A DNA stretch of 64,000 nucleotides from Bifidobacterium commune (GCF_900094885.1 NZ_FMBL01000003.1:1-64000); one strand, 5' to 3'. Counted from the first letter of the stretch, positions 12,160-21,568 are shown. The notes: generated by a model not told the origin, from the sequence alone. Numbers and translations: made by a program.

Positions 12160-14238
12160 GTGCCAATATTTGAGCTGATCCTCTGCATCCTCGGAGCCGT
12201 CGTGCTCTCATCGTTCATCAGCCGATTCATTCCAAAGATATCCACCCCTCTCGTTCAGATTGCGCTGGGTGTCGTCCTTGCCTTCCTACCGACTTTTCCT
12301 CACATCAAACTTGACCCTGAACTATTCATGGTGCTGTTCATCGCGCCGCTGCTCTACCTTGAGGCCCATGAAATCGACAAGCGGATGCTGTTCAAGACCC
12401 TGAAATTCTCGTTGCCTATGGCCATCGGCTTGGCTTTCGGCACCATGGCCGTCGTGGGGCTTATGCTGCATGCGGTGTGGCCCGTGATTCCGCTGGCGGC
12501 GGCTTTTGCACTTGGTGCAGCGCTTGGACCCACCGACGCGGTCGCGGTTTCCTCGCTTTCGAGCGAAGCCTCATTCACAAAGCAACAGTCCGGAATATTG
12601 ACCGGCGAATCGCTCTTCAACGACGCTTCCGGCGTTATCGGCTTCCAGTTCTCGATTTTGGCGGCCGTAACCGGATCATTCTCCATGGCGAACGCCACAA
12701 AAGATTTCGTTATTTCCTTCTTTGGTGGTGTGGCCCTCGGCATTGTGGCTGGCGTAATCGCCAATGGCGTCTTTACTCTCGTCCGGCGACTGGGCTGGGA
12801 AACGATGACTACACGCATCCTCATGGAATTGTTCCTGCCGTTCCTTGTCTTCCTTGGCGCAGAGGGCTTCCACATTTCAGGCATCCTTGCAGTGGTGGCT
12901 TTCGGCCTGACGGTCCATTTCGACCTCAACGGCATCGGCGGCCCCAACGTCGCCCGCACAAATATCGTTTCAAACAGCGTCTGGACTGTTCTTTCCTTTG
13001 CCTTGAACGGTACCGTGTTTATCCTGCTAGGACTGCAATTGCCGGACGCCATGCGAGCGAGCTGGCTCAACCATAATGTCCGCAACGTTGAGCTGGTGGG
13101 CATCATCCTGCTGGTCACGCTTGTGGTTATCGCCATTCGTTTCCTGTGGGTCTGGCTCATTGCGGCACCGACGCGCGATCCGGAAAGCGGCAAGCGCGCG
13201 CTACTTAAGCCGCGCTCTCTGCGCGATGCCATGGTAATGACCTTCGGCGGCCCCAAAGGAACCATCACCCTTTCGTTGATGTTCACCATTCCTTATACCG
13301 TCGCGTCGGGTGCTGCCTTCCCCATGCGCGACGAACTCATCTTCATCGCCGCTGGTGTCATCGTGCTGACGCTACTGCTTGCGAATTTCATGCTACCGTT
13401 GATTGCGCCCGCAGAAGACACTGACAAGGAATTTGGCAAGCTAACGGAAATCACCATCGAAGAGCTCACCCGTACGGTGCAGGAACTCACGAATCGCGTC
13501 AACGACGATAATCGCCACGCGATTTTGCCCGTCATCGACTCATACAACAACCGAATCGCCCGCCTTCGCCAGCGAATCAGTATGTTCGACTCCCAGGAAT
13601 TCGAGACGTTGCGAATCGATGCGCTGCACTGGGAAAAGGAATATGTGCACAAGCGGCTTGATGAAGCTCGCGCCGACACGCAGATGGACAAACACCACAG
13701 GGAACTGCAAATCGAAGCCTGCGAGCGGATGCTGGATCAGATCATGAACGCCCTTCGCCACGCTTCGAATAAGAAGACCCACTATCGCGCAGTTTCACAG
13801 ATTCGCGGTCGCGTTCACGGATTGCGACATCAGCTGATTATGGCTGTTAGACGAGCGCACAGCAAGTTCAGGAATTCCGATTCGGCGCTGAACGAGAACG
13901 AGATTTACTATTACCTGCGGTCGACGCAAATCAGCGCGCTCGATAGTGTGATTACTCGTTTGTACCAAGAGATGCAAGGCGATACATACAAGCATGAGTA
14001 CTGCGCTCTGCTGTTGCGGGATTACCAACGTGCCCGCGCAGAACTGGCGAGTCGCAATGACATCAAGACTGCGGCAAAAATTGCACCGCAAATCTCGGAA
14101 GTCAAGCATGAGAGCTATTCCATCGAGCTGAGCATCATTCAGGAGATGCTCGAATCGGGCGAAATCAGCCGAAGCCAAGCCAAACAGCTGCGAAGCAACG
14201 TGTATGTGATGCAGGTTGATGCGGAGGCCGAGCTCTAA
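12160..14238 (+). CDS. Na+/H+ antiporter, CPA1/NhaP type
   Basis: The first 400 or so residues form about 12 membrane segments with CPA1 hallmarks: GAALGPTDAVAV and the ion-binding GESLFNDASGV. The last 280 residues are hydrophilic and mainly helical (many Arg, Glu and Gln), a regulatory-type cytosolic tail. Such carriers exchange internal sodium or potassium for protons to control pH and salt. Start is a GTG with AAAGGAA about ten bases upstream. The gene is divergent from tadA and ends at a strong hairpin. The transported ion cannot be told from sequence. Confidence 0.85.
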   Translation: MPIFELILCILGAVVLSSFISRFIPKISTPLVQIALGVVLAFLPTFPHIKLDPELFMVLFIAPLLYLEAHEIDKRMLFKTLKFSLPMAIGLAFGTMAVVGLMLHAVWPVIPLAAAFALGAALGPTDAVAVSSLSSEASFTKQQSGILTGESLFNDASGVIGFQFSILAAVTGSFSMANATKDFVISFFGGVALGIVAGVIANGVFTLVRRLGWETMTTRILMELFLPFLVFLGAEGFHISGILAVVAFGLTVHFDLNGIGGPNVARTNIVSNSVWTVLSFALNGTVFILLGLQLPDAMRASWLNHNVRNVELVGIILLVTLVVIAIRFLWVWLIAAPTRDPESGKRALLKPRSLRDAMVMTFGGPKGTITLSLMFTIPYTVASGAAFPMRDELIFIAAGVIVLTLLLANFMLPLIAPAEDTDKEFGKLTEITIEELTRTVQELTNRVNDDNRHAILPVIDSYNNRIARLRQRISMFDSQEFETLRIDALHWEKEYVHKRLDEARADTQMDKHHRELQIEACERMLDQIMNALRHASNKKTHYRAVSQIRGRVHGLRHQLIMAVRRAHSKFRNSDSALNENEIYYYLRSTQISALDSVITRLYQEMQGDTYKHEYCALLLRDYQRARAELASRNDIKTAAKIAPQISEVKHESYSIELSIIQEMLESGEISRSQAKQLRSNVYVMQVDAEAEL

Positions 14239-14247
14239 GAATCATTC

Positions 14248-14291
14248 AGTTGCGCCTGCCCTTTGTTTCGCAACACGGGGCAGGCGCAACT
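14248..14291. terminator. Hairpin after the antiporter gene
   Basis: AGTTGCGCCTGCCC (14,248-14,261) and its exact complement (14,278-14,291) make a 14-base-pair stem. It sits between convergent genes. The T tract is weak, so termination strength is uncertain. Confidence 0.65.
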
Positions 14292-14365
14292 GTCATATTT
14301 CAAGGCGTTCACGTTGCGCAACCGGAGCCATGGCAAGGACGGCGCTATCGCTCAGGAACGGTTGC

Positions 14366-15157
14366 TCACATCACCCCAGAAGAGATGTTGTTCAGCAAAA
14401 GCCAGTGACGCAAGTCGCTGAATTCAGGCAGGCTCACGGCGTGGTCAAGCTGCCGGTAATGCTTCATCGTCAGCCAAGTGTGTTCTTCAAGCCAGGCAGC
14501 CGCAGCATGGATTTCATATTTCGGTATCACGGAGTCCATATCGCCGTACCCATAAAAAACCGGCCTTTCCATACTGGAAAGTCGTTCGTCGGCGGGAGCG
14601 GTGCCCGGTACTTGGCCGGGAGCCACGAATCCGGAAAGCGCTATGGCGGCCCGGTAACGTTCGGGATCAACACGCAGCAAGTGAATCGCCAACGCCGCAC
14701 CCTGTGAAAAGCCAATTGGCACCAGTTCTCGACCCGTCTCGATATGGCGAGTCACCCAATTGTCAACGGCAGTGGCGGCAGCGAATATATCTCGGTCAAG
14801 ATCTTCTCCCGTCGGCAGACTGTCGTGGTACCAGCTGAACGCACCGGAACCGCTGCCGAATTCACCGGGCCCCTCGGCCTGTAGAACCAACGGCGCACGC
14901 AACGAAACATAATCGTTGCCGGGTGCCACATAGCTCATCATCTGCGCCAAATCCTGCTCATTCGAACCCCAGCCGTGCAAACACAGGAACATGGGGCGGG
15001 TCGGACAGGCCTTTCCACCACCTTGCGAATAAATTGCGCGGGAAATCTCTTGGGGCTCACCGAAACGGCCCGGCACGACTTCGGATTCGCGACCGATAAG
15101 ACCGTTTTCCTCGGGCCGTTCACCGGTTCGGCCGCTGTTTACTGCTTCGTTGCTCAT
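14366..15157 (-). CDS. Alpha/beta hydrolase, carboxylesterase/phospholipase-like
   Basis: The protein has the alpha/beta-hydrolase layout of the Abhydrolase_2 family: LCLHGWGSN forming the oxyanion loop, the nucleophile elbow GFSQGA, an acidic residue in YGYGDMDSVIP, and the catalytic His in QLDHAVS. It is probably a cytosolic esterase; the natural substrate is unknown. I start it at the Met of MSNEAVN because TATGAT ends 7 bases before this ATG with no Shine-Dalgarno site. The open frame continues 12 codons upstream with other Met codons. It converges on the antiporter gene across a shared hairpin. Confidence 0.75.
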   Translation of the reverse strand: MSNEAVNSGRTGERPEENGLIGRESEVVPGRFGEPQEISRAIYSQGGGKACPTRPMFLCLHGWGSNEQDLAQMMSYVAPGNDYVSLRAPLVLQAEGPGEFGSGSGAFSWYHDSLPTGEDLDRDIFAAATAVDNWVTRHIETGRELVPIGFSQGAALAIHLLRVDPERYRAAIALSGFVAPGQVPGTAPADERLSSMERPVFYGYGDMDSVIPKYEIHAAAAWLEEHTWLTMKHYRQLDHAVSLPEFSDLRHWLLLNNISSGVM

Positions 15158-15297
15158 ACTGACCATCATAAACACCAAGGGCAACAGCGACATTGCGTTC
15201 GCGTACGATTTGATACCACAGAGCGGCGCTCGGGATATCCGCGGTCATAACACCGTACGGAAGAGACTATATAAGAAGTCGGTACACAAAAGAGAAA

Positions 15298-15320
15298 CCC
15301 CGGTGCTGAACGCACCGGGG
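15298..15320 (-). terminator. Orphan intrinsic terminator on the minus strand
   Basis: CCCCGGTGC and GCACCGGGG form a 9-base-pair GC stem with a 5-base loop. Read on the minus strand the stem is followed by TTTCTCTTTT. No annotated minus-strand gene lies between here and dcd, so the transcript it would end is unknown. Confidence 0.6.
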
Positions 15321-15787
15321 AAGAGAAGAGAGAAGAAGAAAGGGTTCAATTATCGGCATCCAAACCTCAAGATAACCGGTCAACTCTTGCTGACAGGTAT
15401 TATGTAACTCCACAATCCTTGATGAAAGAATTAGATTACCTGAATGTTATCTGGTAATTTTGTGATGTTTCGTACATTAATTACTACTTTTTGTCTAATT
15501 TTGAATAATTAAAACTGGTCAGATTTGCCATTTCAGCTGGTATTGCAGCGTACACAGGGCAAAATCGGAAACGCACCTTCCAACCCGGGAACTGCGCACA
15601 TGCGCACCTTGCGCCATTGCAAAGATCGACCTCGGCGCCAACGTCCGCAGGATCCGACGCCGCCGGCATCCTCGGCAACGTCTACACTTGCAGACAACGA
15701 AAACGAACAGAAAGGCTCCAGCCCGGCCGGGCCGCGACATCGTCCGCCGCCTCAGCCGACCGCAGGTGCACCGAACTTGGAGGAAAC
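15321..15787. other. AT-rich gap with a dyad and no clear gene
   Basis: The gap holds an operator-like dyad, ATTACC (15,435-15,440) with GGTAAT (15,453-15,458), in AT-rich DNA. The part next to dcd is GC-rich. Open frames of 60-110 codons in this stretch have no family features. A small minus-strand RNA ending at the terminator at 15,298 is possible but not shown. Confidence 0.4.
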
Positions 15788-16369
15788 ATGCTGCTTTCCG
15801 ATCACGATATCCTTGCGGCGCAGGCCGCCGGCCACATCTCGCTGGATCCTTGGTCACCCGAAATGGTTCAGCCCGCTTCCATCGATGTTCGGCTCGACCG
15901 GTATTTTAGACTGTTCAACAACCACGCCTACACCTACGTTGACCCGGCCGAGAACCAAGGCAACCTGACCGAGCAGTTCGAAGTCGGACCCAATGAACCG
16001 TGGATCATGCATCCGGGCGAATTCGCGCTAGCCTCCACTTGGGAATACGTCAAACTCGATGAGACCATCGCGGCTCGGCTGGAAGGCAAAAGTTCGCTGG
16101 GCAGACTGGGCATTCTCACCCACTCAACCGCAGGTTTCATCGACCCCGGTTTCGAGGGACACATCACTTTGGAACTGTCGAATGTGAGCACGCTGCCTGT
16201 GAAGCTTTGGCCCGGAATGAAAATCGGCCAGCTGTGCTTCCTTCAACTCAGTTCGCCCGCTGCGCACCCATACGGATCGGATGGCATCGGATCGCATTAT
16301 CAAGGCCAGCGCGGCCCGACCCCGTCACGCTCATATGCCAACTTCTACAAGGCCGAAATCGAGGACTGA
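15788..16369 (+). CDS. dcd: dCTP deaminase, probably bifunctional with dUTPase
   Basis: The 193-residue enzyme deaminates dCTP. The actinobacterial form also splits the resulting dUTP to dUMP. Visible motifs are [12 protein letters not shown] (27-38), GKSSLGRLG (100-108), [12 protein letters not shown] (111-122) and [11 protein letters not shown] (141-151), closely like the bifunctional Mycobacterium enzyme as I know it. Start is the ATG preceded by GGAGG with four-base spacing; the frame is open 57 codons further up but without a better site. A 9-base-pair hairpin follows. No separate dut gene is seen in this window. Confidence 0.92.
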   Translation: MLLSDHDILAAQAAGHISLDPWSPEMVQPASIDVRLDRYFRLFNNHAYTYVDPAENQGNLTEQFEVGPNEPWIMHPGEFALASTWEYVKLDETIAARLEGKSSLGRLGILTHSTAGFIDPGFEGHITLELSNVSTLPVKLWPGMKIGQLCFLQLSSPAAHPYGSDGIGSHYQGQRGPTPSRSYANFYKAEIED

Positions 16370-16381
16370 GAACGGTCTGAC

Positions 16382-16416
16382 AGCACCCCGCGCCATCAAG
16401 CTTGGCTCGGGGTGCT
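16382..16416. terminator. Hairpin between dcd and the rRNA methylase gene
   Basis: AGCACCCCG (16,382-16,390) pairs with CGGGGTGCT (16,408-16,416). There is no T tract, so it is only a likely terminator for dcd. Confidence 0.45.
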
Positions 16417-16431
16417 GGGACAATTGGACGC

Positions 16432-17427
16432 ATGGCTAATAAAAAAGGCCCGACCAAGGGTTCGGGTGGAAAACATCGCAACGCATTGAAGGGTCACGGG
16501 CCGACACCCAAGGCCGAGGACCGCGTCTATCACAAGGCATACAAGGCCAAGCAGCGCAATGAGGCACGTCGTTTTGCCGATCCACGATTGGCTGCACGTC
16601 GCCGGGCCGCCAAGTACGCTTCCGATTCCGATGATCTGGTTGTCGGCCGCAACGCCGTGCTTGAGGCGCTGCGTGTAGGGGTTCCCAGCTCGCAACTGTA
16701 TATCGCCAACCGCATCGAGCACGACGATCGCACACGAGAAATCGTGAAGCTCGCCGGTATGCAGGGACTCAACCTACTTGAGGCCGACCGGCTGGAAATG
16801 GATCGCATCGCCCATTCACGCAATCATCAGGGCATCATTCTGAAGGTGCAACCGTATCAGTATCACACGCTGGCCGAACTGGCAGACAAAGCCGACAAGA
16901 AGTCGCGTGCCATGCAGGAGGCCGATTCGTTGACCGCCCGCATCAACGCACGGCCACTGTTCATTGCACTGGACGGGGTTACCGACCCGCAGAATCTTGG
17001 CGCAGTGATTCGTTCAGCGGCGGCCTTCGGCGCGAATGGCGTCATTTTGCCGGAAAGACGCTCGGCATCGGTCAACGCGGCAGCATGGAAGGTGTCCGCC
17101 GGCGCCGCAGCACACCTGCCTGTGGCTCGCGTCGTAAACCTAACCAAAGCCATCGAAGCACTCAAGGAGCGCGGCTACTACGTGGTCGGGCTCGACGGCG
17201 GCGGCGACGCAGTTGTCGGAGAAAGCGGCTTTGAATCCGACCCGCTGGTCGTCGTGCTCGGTTCCGAAGGCAAGGGCCTGAGCCGCCTGGTGCGAGATGC
17301 TTGCGATTCCATCGCGGGAATTCCGATTTCCAGCGAAATCGAATCGCTTAATGCGTCCGTTGCAGCCGGCATCAGTCTTTATGCAGTCTCGCGTGCCCGC
17401 AGCAAAGCCGCGACCGAGACGAAATAG
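16432..17427 (+). CDS. rlmB: SpoU/TrmH-family rRNA 2'-O-ribose methyltransferase (RlmB-like)
   Basis: It methylates a ribose 2'-OH, by family most likely on 23S rRNA. The SPOUT knot motifs are clear: DPQNLGAVIRSAAAFG, VVLGSEGKGL and IPISSEIESLNASVAAGISLY. The N-terminal 70 residues are very basic and Gly-rich, as in other actinobacterial members, and a substrate-binding L30e-like domain follows. The start is the ATG of MANKKG: GACAAT ends 7 bases upstream and no ribosome site exists. A TTG 30 bases earlier would extend the frame but has no support. The family is certain; the exact RNA target is inferred. Confidence 0.85.
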   Translation: MANKKGPTKGSGGKHRNALKGHGPTPKAEDRVYHKAYKAKQRNEARRFADPRLAARRRAAKYASDSDDLVVGRNAVLEALRVGVPSSQLYIANRIEHDDRTREIVKLAGMQGLNLLEADRLEMDRIAHSRNHQGIILKVQPYQYHTLAELADKADKKSRAMQEADSLTARINARPLFIALDGVTDPQNLGAVIRSAAAFGANGVILPERRSASVNAAAWKVSAGAAAHLPVARVVNLTKAIEALKERGYYVVGLDGGGDAVVGESGFESDPLVVVLGSEGKGLSRLVRDACDSIAGIPISSEIESLNASVAAGISLYAVSRARSKAATETK

Positions 17428-17486
17428 TGGAATAGCGCCGTCAACGTTGCAACCACAACCGGCATGACGACAACATGAGCGACCTT

Positions 17487-17528
17487 AGCGAGAGGGTCCC
17501 AGACGAACTTCACTGGGACCCTCTCGCT
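17487..17528. terminator. Bidirectional terminator, 15-base-pair stem
   Basis: AGCGAGAGGGTCCCA (17,487-17,501) and its exact complement (17,514-17,528) face each other between the convergent rRNA methylase and DUF4032 genes. Confidence 0.75.
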
Positions 17529-17548
17529 ATACGTTGCACTCTCGCGAT

Positions 17549-19246
17549 TCAATGGATCCACACGGCAGCATCCTGATCATATTCGTCCGGATCGTAATCA
17601 TCGTCATCGTCGGCAACGGAAGCGGCACCAGAGCCCGTACCTTCCTCATCAGCCACGGAATGCTGACCGAACGAATCAGCATGCGTGGGCCACATGCCCT
17701 CGAATACATCCGAATTGACATCAAGATCAAGTCCATCAGTTGCGCTCGCGGACCCAATATCCCCTAAACCGCCAAGCAAATTGGCATAGCCGTCACGCCC
17801 GATGCTGTCCACGTTCTCGTTATCCGCCCCAACGATATCGCCATCTTCCTCAGCTTCGGCAGACGCTGCCCCATCGGATGAGCCACTGTAAGCGGCCGTG
17901 TCGTCAACTACGCCTGAATCCGCATCAGCGTTGATTTCCGCGAGCGTCTTCGAGTCGATGTTGTACTTGGGCAGGTTATTCTTGATATAATCGCTTGCGG
18001 CAACGGCGGTGGGTATGTCATGCCCTACTTTTTCGGCCATATACCAACGATTTTGCAGCACTTCATGGAAGAACTGCGCAGGCTCGATTTTGGAACGGTA
18101 TCCACGGGGAATCATTCGCACGACCGGCTCGAAGACTTCGCGCATCCAGTCCGTGGCCACGATTTCCAGTTCCTCTCCATCGCGCCAGGTGGAAGCACGA
18201 TAAGCATCAAGGTCGTTCAAGAGCCTACGAGCCTGGTTCTCCTGCACATCCAAGCCGGTGAGACGCAAGAGCTTGCGAGATGCGTATCCGGCATCAACCA
18301 CGCGTGGTCTGACAAGCACACGCTTGCCGTCATCGGCGGTCTTGACTTCAAGCTCGTCGACGTCGAAGCCCAAATCATTGAGCTTGTTGATGCGCTTCTC
18401 GATTTTCCACATCTCATCAGGACCGAAGTCATCCTGATCGGTTAGCGCACCCCACAGCGAATGGTAACGTTCAAGCAATCGGTCGCCCACCGCCACTTCG
18501 TCAACCTCGTCAGGCAGCAGCTTGCCGGAACCCAAGTCCATAAGCTCGCCGATGATGTTGGTACGGGCCAAATCCATGTCATATTCACGTTGCCCGACCG
18601 TCAACGAGGTGTGAAGAACACCGGTTTCCGCGTCTACCAAGAAGGCCGAGAACGCATCGGCATCACGCAGGAAGAGGACATTCGAAAGCGAGACATCCCC
18701 CCAATAGAAACCGGAAAGATGCAGACGCACCATCAACACCGCAAGCGCATCGATCAATCGATCGGTGGTGTCCGGGCGCAGATTCCCGGCGAACAAGGCA
18801 CGGTACGGCAGTGAAAACTTGAGCTGTTTGGACACCAAAATCGATTCCAACGGCTCACCATCGCGCGTGTGCCGCCCGGTCACGACCGCAATAGGGGTGA
18901 CCGTCGGCAGCTCTAGTTTTTGCAGACGGCGCAACAGCTCGTATTCGCGGGCAGCCACACGGCTGGTAATTTCCTTCATGGCATAGATTTCATCGCCGAC
19001 ATGCACGAATCGTACGACGTGTCGCGAAATACCGCGCGGCAGATTGGCCAGCAGTTCCTTGGGCCAGCTCGCCAACGGCTTCCCCCAAGGCAACGTGAAC
19101 ATTTTCGGGTTGGAACTGGCAGCGGTAATCTTTAACGCTGACGGCTCGGCCACCTCGGCCTCTTCGATGTCGGGGGCGGTCACCGACGTGGCCTTCAGAG
19201 CCCTCGGATCCATTTGCATTCCTTGCATTCCACCGGTCAGTTCCAT
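17549..19246 (-). CDS. DUF4032 kinase-like protein
   Basis: This cytosolic protein of 565 residues matches the actinobacterial DUF4032 family, whose N-terminal half is folded like a lipopolysaccharide-type kinase. I see LPRGISRHVVRF, a conserved Lys in YAMKEI, the pseudo-HRD segment FYWGDVSLSNVLF and a DFG-like VDAETG. The last 110 or so residues are very acidic and Asp/Ser-rich, low in complexity. No substrate is known, so I only call it kinase-like. TAGATT ends 6 bases before the ATG and GAGG abuts the start too closely to act as a normal ribosome site, so a leaderless start is likely. It is a single gene between two terminators. Confidence 0.75.
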   Translation of the reverse strand: MELTGGMQGMQMDPRALKATSVTAPDIEEAEVAEPSALKITAASSNPKMFTLPWGKPLASWPKELLANLPRGISRHVVRFVHVGDEIYAMKEITSRVAAREYELLRRLQKLELPTVTPIAVVTGRHTRDGEPLESILVSKQLKFSLPYRALFAGNLRPDTTDRLIDALAVLMVRLHLSGFYWGDVSLSNVLFLRDADAFSAFLVDAETGVLHTSLTVGQREYDMDLARTNIIGELMDLGSGKLLPDEVDEVAVGDRLLERYHSLWGALTDQDDFGPDEMWKIEKRINKLNDLGFDVDELEVKTADDGKRVLVRPRVVDAGYASRKLLRLTGLDVQENQARRLLNDLDAYRASTWRDGEELEIVATDWMREVFEPVVRMIPRGYRSKIEPAQFFHEVLQNRWYMAEKVGHDIPTAVAASDYIKNNLPKYNIDSKTLAEINADADSGVVDDTAAYSGSSDGAASAEAEEDGDIVGADNENVDSIGRDGYANLLGGLGDIGSASATDGLDLDVNSDVFEGMWPTHADSFGQHSVADEEGTGSGAASVADDDDDYDPDEYDQDAAVWIH

Positions 19247-19352
19247 ACCTCAAATCTAGCGCCCGAACAGGATAGTTCCCAATTCGTCTCGCACACCTTC
19301 TTTCCCAGTCATAAAACAGGCATGGCGGACCGTCAATCCTCAAGCAATACGA

Positions 19353-19382
19353 AAAGGCCCACACGCGGACGTGCAGGCCTTT
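19353..19382 (-). terminator. Terminator of the sugar-ABC ATPase gene
   Basis: On the minus strand AAAGGCC and GGCCTTTT flank a nested CACG/CGTG stem. It starts 16 bases after the stop codon of the ATPase gene. Confidence 0.7.
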
Positions 19383-19398
19383 CAACGCATAAATGCGA

Positions 19399-20526
19399 TT
19401 AGTTCAGACGCAGCTCGGAAGCCGGGGAGAAAAGGTGCATCTTGGACAGATCAATCTTGATCTTGACAATGTCGCCGATCTTCGGAAGCCGACGCGGGTT
19501 GACGCGAATCGTGGTTAACTTGTTCTGATCGGACATCGTTGCAGCGGCCTGCGAGGCAAAACCGTCGGTGACGATATCACCATAGATGTAACCATCGCTT
19601 CCCAGATCTTCAACATTCTGAACCCTCAGCGAGAAGGCGTTGGCCTCTTCAGGATCTGCCAGGCTGGCATCTTCAGGACGGAAGCCGACAACAATCTGGC
19701 CTTCATCCTCCGGAGTGAGCTTGTCAACAGCAGCCTTGTCAAGCTCGACGGTATCGCTGCCGATCTTTGCCTTACCATCAACAACCGGGTGGGTGTTGAT
19801 GTTCATGGAAGGCGAGCCAATGAAGCCGGCGACAAAGACATTTTGCGGCTTATCATATAGATCGGTGGGGGCGCCAACCTGCTGCAGAACACCAAGCTTG
19901 ATGACGGCGATGCGGTCGCCCATCGTCAGAGCCTCGGTCTGATCGTGGGTGACGTAGAGGGTGGTGACGCCGAGCTGGCGCTGCAAGGCGGCAATCTGGG
20001 TACGGGTCTGCACACGGAGCTTTGCATCCAAATTGGAAAGCGGCTCATCCATGAGGAAGACCTGCGGCTTACGGACGATGGCGCGGCCCATGGCCACACG
20101 CTGACGCTGACCACCGGAAAGTGCCTTTGGCTTACGGTCAAGGAACTCGGTCAAATCGAGGACCTTTGCGGCCTCCTCAACGCGCTGACGGATCTCTTCC
20201 TTCGGGACGCCTGCGATCTTCAGTGCGAAGCCCATGTTGTCGGCCACAGTCATGTGAGGATACAGAGCGTAGTTCTGGAAGACCATGGCGATGTCGCGGT
20301 CCTTCGGCTGCATCGTCGTGACGTCTTTATCGCCGATGAAAATCTTGCCTTTGTTGACTTCCTCAAGGCCAGCGAGCATACGCAGCGTCGTTGACTTGCC
20401 ACAGCCGGAAGGCCCTACGAGCACAAGGAATTCACCGTCTTTAATATCGAGTGAAAGATCGGATACCGAGGCCTCGGTATTGCCTGGATAGATACGTGAA
20501 ACATGGTCGAATACAACTTTTGCCAT
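19399..20526 (-). CDS. ugpC: Sugar ABC transporter ATP-binding protein, MsmK/UgpC type
   Basis: It powers import of oligosaccharides or other carbohydrates at the cytosolic face of ABC permeases. The ATPase core has Walker A GPSGCGKST (38-46), signature LSGGQRQRVAMGRAI and Walker B VFLMDEPLSNLDAK. The C-terminal TOBE/regulatory part (VVGFRPEDA) is typical of the CUT1 group. At 375 residues it is full length. No permease or binding-protein gene lies nearby, so it is probably the shared ATPase serving several importers. AAAGGA lies eight bases before the ATG. It has its own promoter and terminator. Confidence 0.92.
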   Translation of the reverse strand: MAKVVFDHVSRIYPGNTEASVSDLSLDIKDGEFLVLVGPSGCGKSTTLRMLAGLEEVNKGKIFIGDKDVTTMQPKDRDIAMVFQNYALYPHMTVADNMGFALKIAGVPKEEIRQRVEEAAKVLDLTEFLDRKPKALSGGQRQRVAMGRAIVRKPQVFLMDEPLSNLDAKLRVQTRTQIAALQRQLGVTTLYVTHDQTEALTMGDRIAVIKLGVLQQVGAPTDLYDKPQNVFVAGFIGSPSMNINTHPVVDGKAKIGSDTVELDKAAVDKLTPEDEGQIVVGFRPEDASLADPEEANAFSLRVQNVEDLGSDGYIYGDIVTDGFASQAAATMSDQNKLTTIRVNPRRLPKIGDIVKIKIDLSKMHLFSPASELRLN

Positions 20527-20685
20527 AATAAATTAGTCCTTTCATCGGCAGGTACGTGCCGAACGATCCGCTGTGAAGGGGTTTTGCATCAATCCGTAGG
20601 ACAACATCGAGAAACGAATTTCCGCACTTTCATTCCATTCTGAGTGGGGTCTTGTGAAGGGACCGTCCCCTTCGGCTCAGCCTTA

Positions 20686-20715
20686 ACTATACTCTGGCGA
20701 TGCCGGCAACCGCAA
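20686..20715 (-). promoter_or_regulatory. Promoter of the sugar-ABC ATPase gene
   Basis: On the minus strand TTGCGG (20,710-20,715) and TATAGT (20,686-20,691) are 18 bases apart. The transcript would have a leader of about 150 bases that includes a GAAGGG/CCCTTC-type hairpin near 20,656-20,673, a possible control element. Confidence 0.55.
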
Positions 20716-21220
20716 CATATACCCAGTAAATGACGAATTTCGATGAATATTCGTCTGCAGGGCATTCAGAATGAAGTGAGATGTATACTTCAATCACCAT
20801 AATGAGAGAATATTCACATCAATATAAAGTAATTCCTGTTGCACATTAAATTAAACACTTATGCGTTTTTAACACAGTAAGACTGTTTGTTGAATCCTGA
20901 GCCGACAAATTAAGCTGAAGACGGAATTTTATTTTTCAAGAACACTTGTCGAGTTCACAGAAGCATGGCAAAACGCTTTACTTCTTCGTTTTCAAGACCT
21001 CAAAACCCAGATTTCGCAACAATCAGAGGATGTTTGCCACAAGCAATAAATCTCGTACCCCAAGCGCTGCGGCTATCATGAGCGGTGTTCGTTTTGCGCA
21101 ACCATCCACACATCCGATTGAAAATATGACGAAAACTGCACCCATTTTTGTTTCGTTGTCACGGATTTAAATATAATTTTTATGTCGCAATAACCGATAA
21201 ACCCATCAGAAGACTATAAT
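20716..21220. other. AT-rich intergenic region
   Basis: About 500 AT-rich bases upstream of the HTH gene. An open frame at 20,946-21,170 (74 codons) is rich in Ser, Thr and Asn, has no ribosome site and resembles nothing I know. TATAAT-like text occurs just before 21,221 and at about 21,170-21,180, so promoter sequence for the HTH gene is likely. No other structure is seen. Confidence 0.4.
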
Positions 21221-21568
21221 ATGAATATTTATTTAACTTCCGGTAATCAGATCCAATGGCTGCGAGAAATCACCCATGACGATTCGATTAACAAGATATC
21301 ACAGCTGACAGGAATCCCGTACGCCACTTTGTACAAACGATTCAAATCAAACGAGCTGGCAACCGACGAAATTATCACCATTGCGCACAGCTACGGCATC
21401 AACCCGGTAGAGGCCTTGGTGCAGACGGGGGTCATTTCTGAGGAAGAGGCCACGGGAGTGCGCGGAGACGACGCTTTGCGTTTGTGCAACATCGAGTCAA
21501 TAGCTCGGGAAATCATCCGGCGTGACAACAAAAAAAGCGAGTACACCCCCAGTAACAGACGAGACTGA
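21221..21568 (+). CDS. Small helix-turn-helix protein, function unknown
   Basis: The 115-residue protein reads as an Xre-like helix-turn-helix: an N-terminal helix, then INKISQLTGIPYATLYKRF as a plausible HTH, then IITIAHSYGINPVEALVQTGV, a common third/fourth helix pattern in phage and plasmid repressors. The C-tail is charged and disordered. AGAAG lies 7-8 bases before the ATG. It stands alone in a 1.7 kb AT-rich island with large empty flanks on both sides, unlike the compact neighbourhood, which suggests a transferred or residual element. It could be a silencer-like immunity regulator left behind by a mobile element. The target is unknown. Confidence 0.6.
   Translation: MNIYLTSGNQIQWLREITHDDSINKISQLTGIPYATLYKRFKSNELATDEIITIAHSYGINPVEALVQTGVISEEEATGVRGDDALRLCNIESIAREIIRRDNKKSEYTPSNRRD

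Noticed and set aside
12354..13289. 311-codon minus-strand frame
   Set aside because: It is antisense to the antiporter gene and has a Ser/Thr/Arg-rich shadow composition.
20946..21170. 74-codon frame upstream of the HTH gene
   Set aside because: No ribosome site, no known motif, and composition like random AT-rich DNA.
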